Positions 50,029 through 61,759 of a DNA stretch of 64,000 nt are shown in pieces. Source of the DNA: Loxodes magnus. Taxonomy: Eukaryota > Ciliophora > Karyorelictea > Loxodida > Loxodidae. Location: positions 62,001 through 126,000 of the forward strand of contig CAMPDV010001423.1 of assembly GCA_946699065.1 (NCBI GenBank), given 5' to 3'. Positions within the stretch are counted from its first letter, which is position 1. Each line of letters opens with the position of its first letter. Position numbers and translations under genes: made by a program. The notes under the pieces are model-generated. The model did no database searches. It was not told the DNA's origin and worked only from the letters and a program-made list of their open reading frames with translations.

Positions 50029-50062
50029 CTTTAATTAGAGGAAATGTTTCCTCAAATTAAAG
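50029..50062. repeat. Palindrome in the 3' region of the element
   Basis: Arms CTTTAATTAGAGGAAA and TTTCCTCAAATTAAAG with a 2-nt TG loop and one A-A mismatch. It lies 27 bp past the ORF1 stop on the minus strand, so in the element RNA it would form a 3'-UTR hairpin, possibly for recognition by the reverse transcriptase (inference). Confidence 0.7.
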
Positions 50063-50088
50063 ACTATAAAAGTTTTTATATTCAATAC

Positions 50089-50941
50089 TCAACTGTACAT
50101 GTCTTCATCTGAATCAATTTCAAACTGAGATAATTCTCCTTTCTCTTCAATAAGCTCATAGAATTGTTCTTCCATCTCCTTGTAATTTTTCTCCAGCTTC
50201 TCTAAACAAATTCTAAGGTCATTGTTGTCCTTTTAAAGCTATTAATTCTGTTACTATTAATTATTAAGATCCTGTTTGATTAGTGTCACACTTGAATCAT
50301 TTAATATCAGTTTCTTTCTGTAAATACCTCCAGAGTAGTTACAATATAGCCTCCTCGATGTTCCAAATTCTTTACGGTGCTGCTCAACCACTCTTCTTCA
50401 CTTCGGACATTACCTCCAAAAATGTCCAGCCTTTTGACAACAATAGCAACGTTTTATTAAAGGTTTGAATTAAAATTTTGATTCTGTTTACATTTTTTCA
50501 ATTTCCATCTTATCTGTTTGAGGTTAGTTTTTTTTGATTGGTAATTAATTTTCTTCTTTAATTTTCTATTGATTTGCTACTAGGTTTTTTTCTAATAGTT
50601 CAAATTAGGAAGTTAAGGCTTCAATTTAAAACTAAACTTTATTTCCCAAGTCTTGATCTTCCTTTTTTCTATCTTACAAAAGAAGCCGAAGATTCAAGTT
50701 TTCCGCCTTCAGGATCTATATTTCGGTATTCATTTTCTCAATTAATGAATAAAGCTAAATAATGTCTTGCTCGTGGGGTTTCTCAAGTTTTTTCAGTTTG
50801 CTAGGAAATTCCGTATTTACCAATCCTTAACAGGAGTAGATTTATCTTTTTTGAATTCTTGGTTCTTGTTAGTTAATTGAGACTTAAGATTGATCTTTAA
50901 GGTTAGAATTTAAGGTTTAGTTTCCCGGGTTTTTTCCATTT
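50089..50941 (-). CDS. LINE ORF1 protein, copy h (coiled coil, CCHC knuckle, acidic tail)
   Basis: From the element's 5' end to TGA 50089-50091. A first coiled coil (LYSLIEKMNTEIQILKAENL, then ALTSQFELLEKNLV) is followed by the family linker DKMEIEKMQTES and a perfect CCHC knuckle CYCCQKAGHFWRQC at 50407-50448, with Trp as TGG where copies a and g have TGA. A second coiled coil (DLRICLEKLEKNYKEMEEQF) leads to the acidic end DSDEDMYS. One frame change near 50820 separates the ATG-initiated first 40 residues from the coil frame. It is the most complete ORF1 in the window and defines the domain order for the others. Predicted to coat and chaperone element RNA. Confidence 0.75.
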
Positions 50942-50960
50942 TCAAATGCTAGAATATTAA
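50942..50960. repeat. Target-site duplication, right copy (19 bp)
   Basis: Identical to 49977-49995; here it is part of the host reading frame. Confidence 0.85.
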
Positions 50961-52247
50961 AGGCAGTAAAAAGATGATGTAAGAAGATCTAATTTATTTA
51001 TAGTGTAAGCATACGTTTTGCAAGAGTTTTATGATTAATAAATTATACAAAGAAACCTCAGAAAAAATGATAATATTTTAGGACTAAAAGGGATATAAAC
51101 CTTTTAAATGTTTTAACTGTAAGTATTAGCTAAAATTTAGATTAAGAAATCAAATATATTTAAGGGAAGAAAATTATAACTTTTTATATCAAGAAGCAAT
51201 CAATAGATATAATTGCATTCAAAAGAACTAAACTCAAGAATGATAATTCAATCAATGGCAATCAGAATAGCTTTTTAAATGCTTGTGGCCAAAGTGTGAA
51301 AAAACAATCTTATAAAACTTAAAAGTAACTTTAGCATGCTAGCACTCTTTTTGCAGAGTTTGTTTAATAAATTAAATTTCTAAAAACTTGGAAAACATAG
51401 ATATAGTTTGAGACCAGCAGCTGAGTCTGTATTATCTTTTTTAATGTCCCTAATACTTAAAGAAAAGGCAACAGTAAGAGCTGAATAGTATAATAGGTGA
51501 GAATATAATGAATTGGTACTTTTCAGCAATAATTGAAGAAGTTTAAGGCAAGCAGTAGTTGAAATAATATTTTAACAATATCAGAAAAACTAGCTAAGCG
51601 AGAAAAAATGCTTTAATTGCTAAAAACTACTAGATAATGAAGTGGCGTTCTAGGGTTTCAAGTAATCTTGTCAACATTAAATTTGCGATGAATGTCTCTA
51701 TTAAGAGTTTAACACTAATCCTTCGAAGCCTAAATGTTGCTGATGTAAAAAGAGTTATAATAAGCAAGTGGTTTAGGATATAAAAGAGTATCTAGAAAAG
51801 ATAGAAAAATGGTGAAATTGCTAGAATTCTGATAAAGATGTGCAGCAAAATCCTAAAATTCTATTACACTACTAGCATAAATTTTGCATCTGCTGTTTAT
51901 CTTACAATACAGGAAGTAAGTACATAGTATGCAAGCAAAAATATTCTAAAGAAGATATAAGTTAAATTGAAGAAGCTCAGTTTAAAATTTTAAATAAGAT
52001 GCAACCAAAGAGACTAGAATGCTAGTTATTCTTAGATTGCTTGCAAAAGAAGTAAAATATACAAAAGTATGTGATAATAAGCCTAGGCTGTGGACATGCT
52101 TTTAGTGATAATTGCTTAAGAATTTATTTACAAATGAGAATAAATCAGAACCTTAATATAAACTAAAGTATAATAAAGTGTTTGGCTAGTTATTGTAGTC
52201 ATTAACTGACATAAGAAGAAATAGAGAAAATTCTGAATCCGTTCTGA
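50942..52247 (+). CDS. Otubain-like / tandem RING fusion protein, 3' part
   Basis: Continuation of the gene from 47468. At the second target-site copy the frame reads CQNIKGSKKMMQEDL and completes the RING unit begun at HCDLLKC with QCKHTFC. Further units are CLWPKCEKTIL...CQHSFCRVC, CFNCQKLLDN...CQHQICDECL...CCWCKK, HYQHKFCICC and GCGHAFSDNCL. TGA is Trp in CCWCKK and KWWNC. A frame change lies between about 51500 and 51600 and can be repaired by an intron such as GTACTTTTCAG...TTGAAG. The stop is probably TGA 52245-52247. RING units bind E2 enzymes in E3 ligases; many Cys/His ligands are missing here, so activity is uncertain. Confidence 0.7.
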
Positions 52248-52313
52248 TTAAATGAAACCTTCAAATTTTTTTGCTAATTAATTTAATTTTTAAGTTTAAT
52301 ATAAGCTAAAAAA

Positions 52314-52343
52314 GGGATAGTCGCGGATGATCTTGGCCTATCC
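52314..52343. other. Small GC-rich hairpin downstream of the OTU-RING gene
   Basis: GGGATAG and CTATCC pair across a 17-nt GC-rich loop (contains CGCGGATGATC). It is an isolated GC island about 65 bp past the proposed stop, flanked by A runs. It could be a 3'-end processing signal or a small RNA element; no known class recognised. Confidence 0.35.
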
Positions 52344-54913
52344 AAAAATTTCTTCAAATTGAAACTTTATTTTTAATTTTTGTAACTATAATTAAAATCT
52401 AAAGCATTCTAAAGCTTTTATATTAAATATAAATTTAGAGATATTAGATAAGTTAATAACTATCAATTATACAGTTTATCATTTAAAGGAAAGGGGTAAA
52501 CCTTAAAGATTTTAAAATGTTTTATATATTTTTAAGGAAATATGAAGTTTTGTAAGTTTATAAATCTTTAGTATTTATTAACCCTTTAAAGCATATAATA
52601 AAAAATGCTTTATTTACTAAGAATTTAAGTTTCTTGTAGCAAGAGATAATATTTAAAATCCCTTGGATAAATTAGTTAAAAAACCTTGGATATTATGTTT
52701 AAATATTGCATAATTAGTAAATAAACTTAGATATTTAAGCTAAAAATATCCACAAAATTTAAGAAGCAACCAAGTATAAAACAAAAGCATATTAAATTTA
52801 GAATTACATCTGTCTAATTTTGACTTTAAGCTAAATTTCAATCCCATTTGTCAATTATATAGGCAATTTAAGTTTTAAGCATTATAATACCTTTTTCTTT
52901 ACATTTTTTCAGTTTATTAATATAAAAGCTAGGAACATAAAATCAGACTATTGCATATGAAAATTTAAGTGATTGACTTTATTCAATTTCTATTATACAG
53001 AAAATAATTTGGCTTCTCTTAATTCTATGATAGATCTCTTTTAACTTATCTTTTTCAATTTCTTGTTTAAAAGATTAAATACAATCTAAAGATTTATTCA
53101 CACTTTCAATTTCTAGAATCAAATGTTAAAAAGAGACTTAGTATCTTTATTATGAACATTTGTTGGTTTTTGCTTGTATTTTTAGCCTCTTTTATATTTA
53201 ACGCTTTGAGCATAATGATATCTAAACATATTTACAGATTTTGGGAATAAATGACAAAGGCTTTTTAGTTATTTCCTTTGCTATTTAATTTTGGAATCCT
53301 CATATTTTAACTGTTTTTTCTTAGAAGGTTCTTTAGATATGCTTTAATACAATGAACTATGGTTTTATAAGTATTGGTAACTATCTTTAGCAGCTATTTT
53401 TATTTAAAATAAAGCATATAAAAAATATTAAGTTAATAAACATATAAATATCAGGAAATTGAAAAGATAGAAGAGTATATAATGTATTTTATGGTTTACC
53501 TTACAATGAATTAATAAAAGAAACTAATATCTTTATATAAATTTAGTTTTAATCTATATAGATTAAATAATTAAGCTAAAGCAAATTACTTATATAAGGT
53601 TAAGTTGCATTATTTAGCAATAAGTGTAAGGTTATAAAGTTAGTGAGATATTAAATAAAGAAGTTGCATATTATTTAGCCTTCTAAATAATTTCCTCAAA
53701 GATTCAGTTTAATATAATACTTTTTAAGAAGAAATGTTCATTAAATCAGTTTAAAAGATAAGGTTAGACTATAATTTCTTAATAAATAGCTTTATTATAA
53801 TAGTTAGAAGGTAGTTAAAAATAAATTATAATAAAGAAAATAAAACAAAGTAATTAAACTTGAGTTTAAAGCAAGAATAATAGTAAAATTCATATGCATA
53901 TATAACAAATGTATAAGTAAACTGGAAAAATATTTATTTTAGAAAATTTAAAGGAATTAAAAAGTAAACTCAAATAACTAGAAATATAAGATTAGATAGA
54001 TTTTAAAATAAGAGATAAAAACTGAACTGTATGAGGACTCATATTTGATTCTTTGAATATTCATTTACATTTAATTCATTTTTGTAAGCAAGTTTTCTTA
54101 AGTTGATATTTAAAAAAATTATCTTATAAGCTTTGGTATTTAGACATTTTATCTTATTTAAGCATAATAAATTAAAGAGAGTCTTTTAATTCAAAGTAAC
54201 TGTAGAATTTAATTAGTTTTTTATTTAGATTAAATAGAGGATATAGTTCTATTCTTTTTCAGTAATCATAAATTCATAATACAACCTTTATAAAAATCCT
54301 AAAAAATTAGATAATTGAATTCTAAAATGTGTTAGCTTTTTACTATAAAGCCCAAATAGATTCTAAAAAGCATAATAATTAAATAAATAAATATCTTGTC
54401 TATTATTTTCTTTAATTTTCTATTTGTTATATATAAGGATGTATTAAAGATTGTAATTAATATGTTTTGGTATGTTATAAGCTGTATGTTAGTATCTGAA
54501 TAATGATAATATTTGAATAATAGATTTTTAAAGATGTTTATATAAAATTTGATTATTTATTTATTTAAGCTTTAAAAAGAGTTAGTAAGGAAAGTAATGT
54601 TTAGAAAATAGTATAGGAAATCATAATTTATCTAATACATTTTGATAATCATTTAATTAATATACTAAATTATTACTAAGTCTTTATTGTCAACTATATA
54701 GCTATAACTACATTACCTAATATATTCATATATACACTTAAACATACAAAAAAACTTAGTTATAAAAATACAACATAAATAAGTATAGATTAACCATATT
54801 AATAAGTAGTAACATATTTACTTAATTATATATATTTAAACTACTTCTTTTTATATATAAAACTATATTTATTATAAATAATATTAATAATATAAATATT
54901 ATTATTATGTTTA
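52344..54913. other. AT-rich intergenic stretch
   Basis: About 2.5 kb; nothing recognised. Confidence 0.5.
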
Positions 54914-56380
54914 TCAGTTATGGCTTTTAATACTTCTATAACTCAATTTTTCTAAATCAATCCTCATTATTGAAACTCTTGGCTTTTCTAAGGCAAAAAC
55001 ATATCCATAGACACCTCTTATTTTCATCTCCGTTAAAGATTCAACATCTTTAAATATTTAACTTTATTGCCATTATTCTTTCTTTCTTTTATATATTCTT
55101 CTTGAACATTCTTCTGTAGAAAAATTCTTTATTCCTCCAAATATGACAAAAAGTTCTAAACAAACTATAGGATAAATAACAGCTTCAGGAAGATTAAAAT
55201 TTTACTTACTCCATCTATCATTCTATATGTTATACTTTCATATATCTTTTAAAGCTTATTCTTTCTAATTCATCCCTCCAAAAGAATAAATATTTTATTC
55301 ATATTTATCTACTACTAAAGTTTAGCATGTTATTTAGAATGGAAATTAAGAGCATTTTTATCATTTACTTTAGTTTCCTATCTATAACTTTACTACTGAT
55401 TATAGCATTTGATTTTTACTAGTAAATCCTCCAACCACATAAAGATGATTTTAAGCTGCAGCTATTCCAAATCCTGCTCTTCCCTCATTTAAATCACTAA
55501 GTTTTATACCATTACCTTCGAAATCAAATTATCAAGTTTCTTTTATTTCTTTATTTTAATTTAAATTTTATCCTCCAATTAAATATAACTTATCTTAATA
55601 CTCCATACTTTTAGCGCCAGCAGGAATTTAAATTTAAACTTAAATTTATCGTAATTACTCTGTTTAAATATTAAATAAGCTTAATTTTTAAATTCTTCAA
55701 TTAAAGTAGTGAATATAGTTAGATTACATAAAATGTAACTATTAGCTTAGTCTATCTTTATTAGTCTGTATAATGTTTAGTTTTTGCTGCTTAGTATTCT
55801 ATTATAGTTTGTATCTTATTTGTGTGATATAATTTGAAGTTAATTTAGATAGGTTTTGTATTAAAGGTGGTTATATAGTGGAATATAGTTAGACTGTTAT
55901 AGTTAGATTAGATTATAGTTGGTTTTAGATATTAGTAAATAGGGAATTAGGATGATTGTATAATATTTGAGTGTTATTAGTTGTAGATAAAAGTAGGTTA
56001 ATGATAGTAGTGTATTGGATGATATTAGTATATGGTATAATGAGAGTATTAGTAATGTTAGATAATTTGGTTGTAATGGTTTTAGATTTTTGCATAATTT
56101 ACTTCCTTATCTCTTTTAATTTCTATCTAGCATCTTAAATCTTTTATATGTATTATTAGTTTTAAAATATCATTCTTATTAAATCACTTTCTTAAGGTAA
56201 GTCTTCAAATCTAAAATGGAATCCTTTTTAACAAATAGGACATTACATTATGCCTTATAATCAGTACTCAGTATTCAAACACAAACCACAGTAAATATGT
56301 CCACAAGGTAAGACAGTTGGAAGAGCATTAGTTAAGTTGTAATCTTCTAAGCAGATTAAGCATTTTGGTAACGCTTACAT
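54914..56380 (-). CDS. RING-finger kelch-repeat protein
   Basis: 488 residues from ATG 56378-56380 (MQALPKCLICLEDYNL) to TGA 54914-54916, one frame, no intron. An N-terminal C3HC4 RING has Cys7, Cys10, Cys26, His28, Cys31, Cys34, Cys47 and Cys50 (e.g. LPCGHIYCGLC, QCPIC). A low-complexity linker of about 200 residues rich in Thr, Ile, Asn and Gln follows. Then come kelch blades: YLIGGQNLNQ, LYVVGGFTSKNQM, IYSFGGMNQKEQAL and LFVIFGGIKNF, with conserved Trp. Trp is TGA in TEYWLQ (56261-56263), KETWQF, SKWQKC and DIWKYN (55238-55240), and TGG in NDRWSK (55211-55213) and EQWQQ. The stop is followed by TAA ACA TAA TAA TAA. Probably an E3 ubiquitin ligase whose kelch propeller selects substrates (inference). 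Confidence 0.88.
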
Positions 56381-56949
56381 TTTTATTATTATTTAGATTA
56401 AAAAAGCTTATAAAGGTAATTTATAACAGTTACCATCAAAAATTATTATTAACCATTATAAATTCAAATATCTATCATTACATACATACTACAATATTAG
56501 TCTCTTATATCAAGTACCTATCTACAATCTGCATGCCGCCTATCTTGATAGCTAAGTAAATTTAAAAAAGCCATGAAAGAGATTTACAACTTAATCAGAT
56601 TTTTGATAATATTTTCAAGAAAAACATCTTTATCATAAAATCTTGCACAAAAAAAAGAGACAGAATCTGTAAACTAATCTTACTATCAAAAAAAGTAGGT
56701 AAATTAGAGCATTTACTAAGACGAAAGCTCTGTGAAAAATTTTAAGATGTAGGAAGAAAAGAATGAGAAAAGAAAAAAATAGACGAGAATATGAAGCTTG
56801 GAAATGCTAAAAGAGAAAAATTTATCTATTTAAAAAACTTTAGAAGAAAAGAACTACAACCAAAGACTCCTTCTAGCAGAAATGCTAGCAAATGAAATTA
56901 TTTAGCATTTCTAAAAAATCTTAAATAAAAATATGGTAAAAAGAATGAG
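56381..56949. other. 5' flank of the RING-kelch gene
   Basis: 56381-56560 is AT-rich and presumably carries the promoter. 56600-56940 is Lys/Glu-codon rich but has no recognisable gene. Confidence 0.35.
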
Positions 56950-58185
56950 AGCTTGAAAATTCTTAGACAGGGCAGAACGGAGTTTTTATTCAAAGTTCTA
57001 CTTTCAATCTTCTAGGTTCTTCAGCTTTATCATAATGAGACTCATTTTGAGAACTGGACCAAAGCTCTCAAGCAGAAACTATTCTTAACTAAATGGTCAA
57101 CCTTAAAATCTTACGCTTTTAAAATTTATTACTAATAATTTAAGAACTGGATATAAACTCTCAAACAGAATGGAGTTTTTAGTCAAAGTTCTTCTTTCAA
57201 TTTTTAGGTTCTTCAACTTTATCACGATAAAATTTTTAGAACTAAACCAAAGTTCTCAAGTGAAACGGAGTATATACAACAAGTAGTACTTTCATTCTTT
57301 AATTACTTCAGCTTTTTCGCAACTCAAACTTATTTTGAGAACAAGAAACAATACCTAAGAATAACGAATTCCAAATCTAAATTCTTCTCACAACCTTACA
57401 GTTTTTTAGCTTTACCTCTACTGATACTTTTTTGGATAACTTGGAAAGAGCTCTCAAGGAAAACGGATTCAAAAATACTAATTCTTCCTTTAGTCTTTTA
57501 GTATTTCAGCACATTCGATTCTCAAATTATTTTTGAGAAAATATCCGAGTTCTCAAGGATAACGGATTCCAATGTTAATTTTCTTCTAGCAATCTTGAAG
57601 TTCTTAAGCTTATTCTCTACACAGACATTATGGAGAACATGGAAAGAGCTCTCAAGGAAAATGGATCCCAAACTTAAAGTTCTTCTTTTAGTCTTTTAGT
57701 ATTTCAGCACAATCGATTCACAGATTATATTTGAGAAAACGATTAGAAGTTCAAGAATTACGGATTCCATACTTAAAATTTCTTCTTACAGTCTTAAGTT
57801 TATTAGCTTTACCTCTACTAAGACTTTAATTGAGAACTTGGAAAGAGTTCTCAATGATAACGGATTCCAAATTTTAAATTCTGTTTTTTGTCTTTTAGTA
57901 TTTCATCACATTCAATTCTCAGATTATATTTTAGTCAAATAACAAGGATAACTGTTTCAAAATTTAAGTTCTTCTATCAATCTTTAAGTTATTAAGCTTT
58001 ACCTCTACTAAGAATTTTTGGAGAACTTGGAAAGAGCTCTCAAGGTTTACGGATTCCAAATTTTAATTTCTGCTTTTAGTCTTTTAGTATTTCATCACAT
58101 TTATTTCTCAGATTATATTTTAGAAAAATATCTGGGCTCTCAAGGATAACGGAACTCAACTCCAAAGTTCTTCTTTGTCGTGACA
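56950..58185. repeat. Tandem repeat array, units of about 100 bp with a palindrome
   Basis: Twelve or thirteen diverged units follow each other at about 95-100 bp. The landmark '(G)AGCTCTCAAGGANAACGGATTCC' or a variant recurs near 57065, 57160, 57255, 57350, 57450, 57550, 57648, 57746, 57848, 57940, 58033 and 58136. Many units contain GAGAAC...GTTCTC; the best is TTGAGAAC / GTTCTCAA at 57830-57854 with a 9-nt spacer. Alternate units are more alike (AAAGAGCTCTC against GAGTTCTC), suggesting a 200-bp higher-order unit. No reading frame is conserved across all units. Confidence 0.8.
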
Positions 58186-58539
58186 CATAGGTTAGAAAAG
58201 AGATGCTTATCATACATAACAAGAAGTGTTTTTTAAAAGCTCTACTTGATACATAATAAAAATAATAAGTCTTAATCTAGCATCTTAACTCTATCTTTTC
58301 TTAAATATAGCAATAAATAAATGCTTTATAAGTAAATTTAGATATACAAACTAAAATAAAAAGGTTATATTATAAATATAAGGATTGAAAAAGATATTTT
58401 ATATTTTCATTAAGAGCACAGAAGATTAAAAAGATATTAAGTAAGTTAAAACCTGTTTTAGCACTCTTTTGCTTTCAAGTAGCCCTTAGATTGAAGAGTT
58501 TTGGTTTATAACGAAAATATAAGCTTTAAATTATATTAA
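58186..58539. other. AT-rich spacer
   Basis: Nothing recognised between the tandem array and the next coding-like region. Confidence 0.35.
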
Positions 58540-60950
58540 AGAGTGAGAAACGCCTTTCAGCAAAGAAGCCAATTCAATTCTAAGTAAAGAAAAGAGTTTT
58601 GGGATTGAAAAAGGGAATCTAAATGAAGGAAAGATTAGAAAGATCAGTCAGTTATTAATCTAATTGAGGAATGCAATTATAAAATTGGTATTGAAAACTG
58701 TCAGTTTTAAAATTCAGTGTTGGAATTGATAATTATTATTCAGTCTAGCTCTAAAGAAGATGTAAAACGAGTTATTTTCAAACAGCAGCAAAAATATCAC
58801 GTTAAAAGTATTCTTAGTTTTCTGTCTTTTTAAGATAAAAAAGTTGAGAATAAAGAAATAATTAGTAAAATATATATTATTAAAATAAGATAATTAGAAT
58901 CAATATAATTACTTTAGATAAAAAGTTTAATTCTAATTATGCAAGTATAAGGGATCTTATTTCAGTTTTTCTAAATATTATCCTTCATGTAGGCATTTAA
59001 TACTTTTTACTATAAATAAATATCAAAATAATTTAGATATCAGTGAATTTAAGTCCGAAAAATAGAAAAAAAGGTCAGTATTTAGTAGTAATAGAAACAA
59101 CTATCTTGTGCCAAAATTTCATAATTTAAGTATGCAAATTAGTCATGAAATCTGAGCATTAACTTACAAAATAAGTATAATTAATCATGTAAAAATATCA
59201 ATACAGCAAGAACTTGTGGGAAGAACTCGAAATAATTATAATTCAGGTGGTAAATTATAAAGATAAGTAATTAATCCTATTTAGCTTTAGAAGAGTTTAC
59301 TTAAAAGCAAGTATATCTAAAGTAAACAACTTCAATAAATCAAGCTTTGTGCTAACAGCTAAGCAAGAGGAATGCGATACTTTTAAAACTAATCTGATGG
59401 TGAAATAGACAACAAAAATAAAACATTAAACTAATCCAAATCTAACTATCTAACTATATAAAAAAACCAGCTTAATAAGAACGTATAAAGTTATTTTTTA
59501 ATAGTGGATTTATTCTTTACTAAAGGTTAATATAACTATCAGTAAGATATAAGCAATTTTTAGAACTAAGATTAGTAGGAAGAATATAACCGAGAAAAAG
59601 AAATCTGATACTTTAAGAAAAATTCAGCATTTTCATATAAATGGTGATAATCAAGATTTTAAGTCTCAATACTAGGAAAAAAAGGAGAACATGAAGTTTA
59701 AAGAAGATATAGAAATAGAACGTAAAATAATAGCCAAAAGCAGTAACTTGGAAGCAGAGATAAAAGAAAAATTCAGAAATTATTGTAGGCAAGCAAATGA
59801 TATTCGTCCAATATAATCAATTGACCTTATTCAACTCAGATTACTATAATTGACAGGAGAAAGAAATTAATATGAAGTCTTAAAACATAAATGTAACTAA
59901 GGAATACCAAATTAGCTAGAGGATAAGCAAATAAATCATATAAATAAAAATTATTCCTATAACCAAATGCACTTGCTATAGTTTGTAAATATAATTTAAA
60001 GATTATAATGGCTATAAAAACTCCTTGAATAAACATTATTTAAAGTATTTTGAAACTTTCTTTTCCTTCTCTGAAGTTGGCTTTAGAAACTTGTGTGTTT
60101 TTTCAACTGTTAATAGTAAATAAGACTAATCAGGTCTTACTTATGAATGTTGGCAAGACAATTCTGTGTAAGAGAATAACTTATCAGTGATAGAGTAAAG
60201 GACTTTAGAAAAGATTTAAGAACTAAATTCTTAAGTCTCTTTCTCAATAATAAAATATCTCAAAGAAGCTATTATCTAATTATTTTTTGGACGATCCAAG
60301 TAAATTTCAATCTGAAAGCTTTGCAGATGAATTAAAGCCTGATTTCTTAATAAAAATTTAATATTTATCTGATAAATTATTTAGAGTGCTTTATGAAGGA
60401 TAGCACTTTAAAATTTGAAATAATAGAGTACTTAAAGTAGCGAAGAAAAAAATTAATAAAGATTCAGAGATTACTGTTATAATGAGATGTACAAGAGTGT
60501 AGAGGAGGAGAATAAGAATAGACAAAATAAAGAAGTTAAAATTTTATTAGAAAGTAGCGATAGATCTGTCATATGGCAAATCAAATATATTTACATAATA
60601 TACGAGGCAGAGGATGCCGAAACATTATAAAGTTATAGGAAAGCAAAAATAAGAATAAAAGAATTAAGTAAAAGAAAACTTAAGAAATCTAGAAATTTAA
60701 TTTTGGAAAAGTTAAGAATAAAAAGAAATTTTAGAGAAAATTAACATGAATAGAGAAGATAAAAGCACTTAATATGAAATCCATGTATTTAAAGACGCAA
60801 ACTCATATTAGCTTAATCAAATATTAAATCATAAATTAAGCAAAAATAACGTTTGAAAATATTAAACCTAGATCTTTGTAAGTAAAATAAACAAAGCTGA
60901 AAAAGAGAAAAATAAAGAAAGAAATAAGATAGTTAATATATTATATATCT
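58540..60950 (+). CDS. Unrecognised protein-coding region, exon structure unresolved
   Basis: Plus-strand segments with clear protein character but in different frames: NAFQQRSQFNSKQRKEFW, then DQSVINLIEECNYKIGIENC and KEDVKRVIFKQQQKYHVKS (58560-58840); DDPSKFQSESFADELKPDF (about 60290-60350); then FRDYCYNEMYKSVEEENKN, VKILLESSDRSVIWQIKYIY and YEAEDAETLQSYRKAKIRI (about 60465-60640). The changes of frame suggest short introns, which I could not place. The middle (58900-60250) is Gln/Lys-rich and less convincing. The start motif resembles 42790-42830. No domain recognised. There may be more than one gene. Confidence 0.4.
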
Positions 60951-61759
60951 ATATTTTAGAACAATAATTTTAAATAATTTATATCTAACTAAAGACAAAA
61001 ATAAACAAAAATAATATAGATACATATACACAAATAGGATAAATTACTTAATTAAAAATCTTAGCTTATATTTTAGAAATTACGAAACTTTTTTTAAAAT
61101 TTTACAATATAAATAATATTTATTTTCGTTGCTTGTTTATTTACATAAAATAAAATAATTTTATGATTTAATATTTTAAATTTGATTTCCTTTCTTATTT
61201 TGCTATAAAGTCAAACCAATTTCATATAGATGAAATTTTATTTTTAGTATTTTTTCTAGTTAAAAAATATTAATTTTCAATCTTCAATATAATACATTTA
61301 TTTATTTTTAAATACTTATATTCTGCTAAAAAATTACAAATTTAAAAATTATAAAATAATAATTAAAAAATAAGTTAGATTTTTATGTTTAAAATAAACT
61401 CTTAGTTTTAAAACTGTTTAACTTAGCATTTTATTTTTTTATTAAATTTTAATCTGATTTTTATATTGTTTTTTCTAATATATTGTTATTTTTAATTAAT
61501 ACATTATTTTATTTTTTCATATTTACTCTAATTATTTATTATTTAAAAATTAAATCTTTCAAAGCTATGTGGTATTTAAAAAAATATAAAGATTCAATTA
61601 CTGTATATATTTCTTAACTTTATCTATATTTTAAAATGTTTTAATTTTTTTCCGTTAGAACTAGAAAAACTTTATCTAGATAAAAAAAGCAAATAGATAT
61701 GATTTAACAACTTACTAAGATGTTATATTATTATTTATGATACAGAGAGTTAATTAGTT
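60951..61759. other. AT-rich sequence
   Basis: Nothing recognised. Confidence 0.45.

Larger units (their letters stand above)
49996..50941 (-). mobile_element. 946-bp ORF1-only retroelement inserted in the OTU-RING gene
   Basis: Flanked by 19-bp direct repeats. On the minus strand it begins within three bases of an ATG (50937-50939, MEKTRETKPQ), encodes ORF1 copy h (stop 50089-50091), then a 3' non-coding part with a strong palindrome (50029-50062) and an AATT-type tail at 49996-50010. No reverse transcriptase or endonuclease is present. It is therefore a non-autonomous or truncated element, probably mobilised by the LINE ORF2 found elsewhere in the window. Removing the element and one repeat rejoins the host frame. 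Confidence 0.8.

Noticed and set aside
50283-50762. Two plus-strand ORFs of about 60 codons
   Set aside because: Both are antisense to ORF1 copy h, whose zinc knuckle and coiled coils are unambiguous.
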